Part shown: positions 31,216 through 33,511 of the stretch, one piece after another | How the letters are laid out: every line of letters begins with the position of its first letter | Numbering within the stretch: the stretch's first letter is position 1 | Assembly (NCBI RefSeq): GCF_000220835.1 | Contig: NZ_GL985606.1 | Span: 999,401-1,032,911, forward strand | From: Actinomyces sp. oral taxon 448 str. F0400 | Lineage (GTDB): Bacteria > Actinomycetota > Actinomycetes > Actinomycetales > Actinomycetaceae | Reading direction: 5' to 3' | Length of the DNA: 33,511 nucleotides | Notes under the pieces: generated by a model | Seen by the model: the letters and a program-made list of their open reading frames with translations, nothing else | Told to the model about the DNA's origin: nothing | The model's database searches: none | Translations under genes and position numbers: made by a program

Positions 31216-32381
31216 GCGGCGCCAGGGCCTATCTCGGGCGTAATCTGCGTCAGTACGGGATTCTCGCGGCGCTGGTCGCGATCATCGTTTTCTTCCAGGT
31301 CATTACCGGTGGTCTGCTGCTGTCGCCCAATAACTTGGCGAGTCTCATCCAGCAGAACGCCTATGTGATGATTCTGGCTGTCGGCATGGTCATGGTCATC
31401 ATCGCTCGGCACATCGACTTGTCCGTCGGCTCGCTGGTCGGTTTCATCGGCGGCGTCATAGGTCTGCTCGTGGTCAACGCCGGGGTGCCGTGGCCCGTGG
31501 CGGTGCTCATCGCGGTGGCCATCGGGCTGATCATCGGCTGCTGGCAGGGCTTCTGGGTTGCCATTATGGAGATTCCCGCCTTCATTGTGACGCTGGCGGG
31601 TATGCTCATCTTCCGCGGCCTGACCGTCGTTCTCGTTCAGCGCACGGTCTCCGGTCTTCCGGGCAGCTTTGTATCCATCGCCAACGGGTCTTTGCCGGCC
31701 TGGCTCGGCTACCTCAAGAACTACGACGGCGTTACCATCCTTATCGGGCTGCTCGCTCTGGGCGGGCTGGTGCTCTCTCAGATCCGTGCTCGGCGGCGGG
31801 CTCGTACTGCCGGGCACGTGGTCGAGGGCACGGTGGCGTTCGTCGTGCGTCAGGTCGTCTTCGCGTCGGCGATTGCGGTGATGACGGCGCTGCTGGCCTA
31901 TTCCGCCGGCGGCACCCCGATCGTGCTCGTCATCGTCGGTCTGGTCATCCTCATTTACTCCTTCGTCATGAATAAGACGGTCTTCGGGCGTCACATCTAC
32001 GCGGTGGGCGGCAATCTCAAGGCGGCGCGGCTGTCGGGGGTCGATGTGCGCCGGGTCGACTTCCTGGTGTTCGTCAATATGGGCTTCCTGTCCGCGTTGG
32101 CGGCCATCGTCACCACCTCACGCGCCGGGGCGGCCGTCTCCACGGCGGGCAACCTCTACGAGATGGACGCGATCGCGGCGGCCTACATCGGCGGCGCCGC
32201 AGTCAGCGGAGGGATCGGCCGGGTTTCAGGCGCGATCGTCGGGGCCCTCATCATGGGGGTGCTCAACATGGGTCTGTCGATCATGGCGGTCGACTCCGCC
32301 TGGCAGCAGGCCATCAAGGGCCTCGTGCTCCTGCTGGCCGTCGCCGTCGACATCGTCGGCAAACGCCGCTCGAATGCCTGA
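31212..32381 (+). CDS. gguB: Multiple-sugar ABC transporter permease, GguB-like
   Basis: This 389-residue membrane protein has more than ten hydrophobic segments and an insertion between segments 6 and 7 with a cytoplasmic RARRRARTAG loop. Both are features of GguB/XylH-type permeases that work as a homodimer with ChvE and GguA. The family motif ARHIDLSVGSLVGFIGG starts near residue 65, and IGGAAVSGGIGRVSG lies near the C-terminus. The start GTG 31212 overlaps the ATPase stop. It is the last gene of the operon, and a hairpin terminator follows 27 bases after the stop. A short copy of its DNA (31399-31441) recurs downstream, overlapping that terminator. Confidence 0.94.
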   Translation: MSGARAYLGRNLRQYGILAALVAIIVFFQVITGGLLLSPNNLASLIQQNAYVMILAVGMVMVIIARHIDLSVGSLVGFIGGVIGLLVVNAGVPWPVAVLIAVAIGLIIGCWQGFWVAIMEIPAFIVTLAGMLIFRGLTVVLVQRTVSGLPGSFVSIANGSLPAWLGYLKNYDGVTILIGLLALGGLVLSQIRARRRARTAGHVVEGTVAFVVRQVVFASAIAVMTALLAYSAGGTPIVLVIVGLVILIYSFVMNKTVFGRHIYAVGGNLKAARLSGVDVRRVDFLVFVNMGFLSALAAIVTTSRAGAAVSTAGNLYEMDAIAAAYIGGAAVSGGIGRVSGAIVGALIMGVLNMGLSIMAVDSAWQQAIKGLVLLLAVAVDIVGKRRSNA

Positions 32382-32407
32382 CGGATACCGACGCGCTCCT
32401 GCATAGG

Positions 32408-32446
32408 GTGCCGGGCGGTGACCCATCACGGGTCACCGCCCGGCAC
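32408..32446 (+). terminator. Terminator after the ChvE/GguA/GguB operon
   Basis: Perfect 17-base arms (32408-32424 and 32430-32446) with a 5-base loop ATCAC lie between the permease stop and the convergent GH2 stop. It can serve both strands. The right arm overlaps a 43-base near-copy of part of the permease gene. Confidence 0.85.
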
Positions 32447-32475
32447 ATTGACTTGTCCGTCGGCTCGCCGGTCGG
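32433..32475 (+). repeat. 43-base near-copy of a permease gene segment in the intergenic region
   Basis: Bases 32433-32475 match 31399-31441 inside gguB with four differences in 43, all transitions, including an exact 19-base run (GACTTGTCCGTCGGCTCGC). In the permease it encodes the conserved RHIDLSVGSLVG segment. The copy would read RHIDLSVGSPVG, in no gene of its own. It may be the relic of a second, deleted permease copy or a small ectopic duplication. Confidence 0.75.
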
Positions 32476-32485
32476 CGATCCGACG

Positions 32486-33511
32486 TCAGGAGGTGATGGG
32501 CGCCGTCACGATCGCGCGGATGAGGGCGGCGTCGATCTTGGGACGACGGCGGGAGTCGGCCAGACCGTTGGCCTCCTGCATGGTGTCGGTCAACTGGGTG
32601 TAGCAGAAGCCGGCCAGATGCGGGCTCGCCTGGAGGGCGCTGAAGGCCCTGCGCAGGCGGGCTTCGAAATCCGTGGGGGACTCGGCACTCGTGTAGCCCC
32701 AGCTGGTCTCCTCCGCGGTCCCGCCGTCGGCACTACCGTCGCCGTCCGCGTCGGCCCCGCCGCGCAGGTAGCGGATGCCGCCGAACTCGGTGACCATGAC
32801 CGGTAGGTCGCGATCCGCCGTCCCCTGCGCCATGATGCGGCGACCGGCCGGGCCGAAGTCGTCCAGGACCGTCTCCAGCCGGTCGGCCTCGGCGTAGCGC
32901 AGCGTGGTCGCGACGTCGTCGCCGTCGTAATCGTGGATCGTGATGATGTCGGAGCAGGTGTGCTCCCAGCCGTCATTGGAGACCACCGGGCGGGACGGAT
33001 CGAGGGCGCGGGTCAGATCGGCCACGGCGCGGCTCAGGGCTCGCTGCTCAGGGCGGTCGGCCAGGCGCTGCACGCCCCAGGACTCGTTGAACGGCGCCCA
33101 GGTGACGATGCTCGGGTGGGAGCGGTCGCGGCGCACCACCGCCGTCCACTCCGTCACCAGGCGGGCGGCCGATTGGGTCGTGAACTCGTAGGCCGCCGCC
33201 ATCTCCCCCCACAGGAGCAGCCCGAGGCGGTCCGCCCAGTACAGCATCCGCGGGTCCTCGACCTTCTGGTGGATGCGCGCGGTGTTGAAACCGAGGGATT
33301 TGATGAGGGCGACCTCGTCGCGGCGGGCGTCGTCGTCGGGGGCCGCCAGGTGCGAGTCCGGCCAGAAGCCCTGCTCCAGGACGGCCCGCACGTAGTAGGG
33401 GCGGCCGTTGAGCAGGAAGCGGCGGCCGGCCGTGCCCACCGAGCGCAGCCCCAGGTAGGAGGAGACGACGTCGGGGGCGGGCCCGCCCGCGTCCGGTGCG
33501 GCGGGCCGGTC
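32486..33511 (-). CDS. Glycoside hydrolase family 2 enzyme, C-terminal part (runs off the right edge)
   Basis: The frame is open to the right edge, giving 341 residues of the C-terminal (beta/alpha)8 catalytic domain; the N-terminal sugar-binding and immunoglobulin-like domains lie outside. Visible signatures are SSYLGLRSVG and LLNGRPYYVRAV at the start of the barrel, SLGFNTARIHQK, the acid/base Glu in FNESWG (codon 33083-33085), and the nucleophile Glu in VTEFGG (codon 32786-32788). GH2 includes beta-galactosidases, beta-glucuronidases, beta-mannosidases and arabinosidases, and I cannot choose between them. Just after the nucleophile is an acidic insert DADGDGSAD resembling a calcium-binding loop. 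It converges on the sugar transporter operon, so a link with released sugars is plausible. Confidence 0.9.
   Translation of the reverse strand, partial: DRPAAPDAGGPAPDVVSSYLGLRSVGTAGRRFLLNGRPYYVRAVLEQGFWPDSHLAAPDDDARRDEVALIKSLGFNTARIHQKVEDPRMLYWADRLGLLLWGEMAAAYEFTTQSAARLVTEWTAVVRRDRSHPSIVTWAPFNESWGVQRLADRPEQRALSRAVADLTRALDPSRPVVSNDGWEHTCSDIITIHDYDGDDVATTLRYAEADRLETVLDDFGPAGRRIMAQGTADRDLPVMVTEFGGIRYLRGGADADGDGSADGGTAEETSWGYTSAESPTDFEARLRRAFSALQASPHLAGFCYTQLTDTMQEANGLADSRRRPKIDAALIRAIVTAPITS

Noticed and set aside
1-33511. RNA genes, CRISPR arrays, insertion sequences, prophage or toxin-antitoxin genes
   Set aside because: I looked for tRNA-like cloverleaf sequence, regular short repeats with spacers, transposase motifs and terminal inverted repeats and saw none that could be supported.

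Overview
This is high-GC actinobacterial DNA. GC-biased third positions, frequent GTG starts, four-base start/stop overlaps and the disA/radA pair all point to Actinobacteria. The fermentative-type sugar gene set would suit an Actinomyces-like member of the Actinomycetaceae, but the genus is an inference from gene content only. I saw no rRNA, tRNA, CRISPR array, transposase or phage gene.

Layout. (1) Positions 1-2893 are housekeeping: the tail of an unidentified, probably exported protein, then disA and radA on the minus strand. (2) 2973-9364 holds a SorC-type regulator divergent from a five-gene set: a phosphotriesterase-fold lactonase, a variant KGPDC/UlaD-like decarboxylase, a UlaE-like 3-epimerase, a PfkB kinase and an MFS transporter. 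(3) 9527-10351 is a small membrane protein with an internally repeated Tyr/Pro/Gln-rich tail. (4) 10616-15569 holds AraD-type L-ribulose-5-phosphate 4-epimerase divergent from an FGGY pentulose kinase, which converges on a transketolase. (5) 15974-21796 is a tightly coupled ABC sugar-import operon (lipoprotein, double ATPase, two permeases) ending in its LacI-family regulator. (6) 21921-27057 is a TIM-barrel sugar isomerase/epimerase, a ROK repressor divergent from xylA, then xylB. (7) 27112-32381 is a second SorC regulator followed by a ChvE/GguA/GguB-type sugar ABC transporter. (8) 32486 to the right edge is the C-terminal part of a glycoside hydrolase family 2 enzyme.

How the genes work together. 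Almost everything from 2973 to 32381 feeds sugars into the pentose phosphate pathway. The ChvE-type transporter probably brings in xylose for XylA and XylB, giving D-xylulose-5-phosphate. The SorC-controlled set can be read as import (MFS), phosphorylation (PfkB), lactone opening (phosphotriesterase fold), decarboxylation (UlaD-like) and 3-epimerisation (UlaE-like) to L-ribulose-5-phosphate. AraD would turn that into D-xylulose-5-phosphate, and the transketolase would take it onward.

Most interesting point. The SorC set looks like an ascorbate/ketogulonate-type route with no PTS and no UlaG lactonase in the window. Its UlaD-like enzyme has Arg and Lys where characterised family members have a catalytic Lys and His. 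The substrate and the exact chemistry may therefore be undescribed. This pathway is inferred from families and gene order; no step is proven by the sequence alone.
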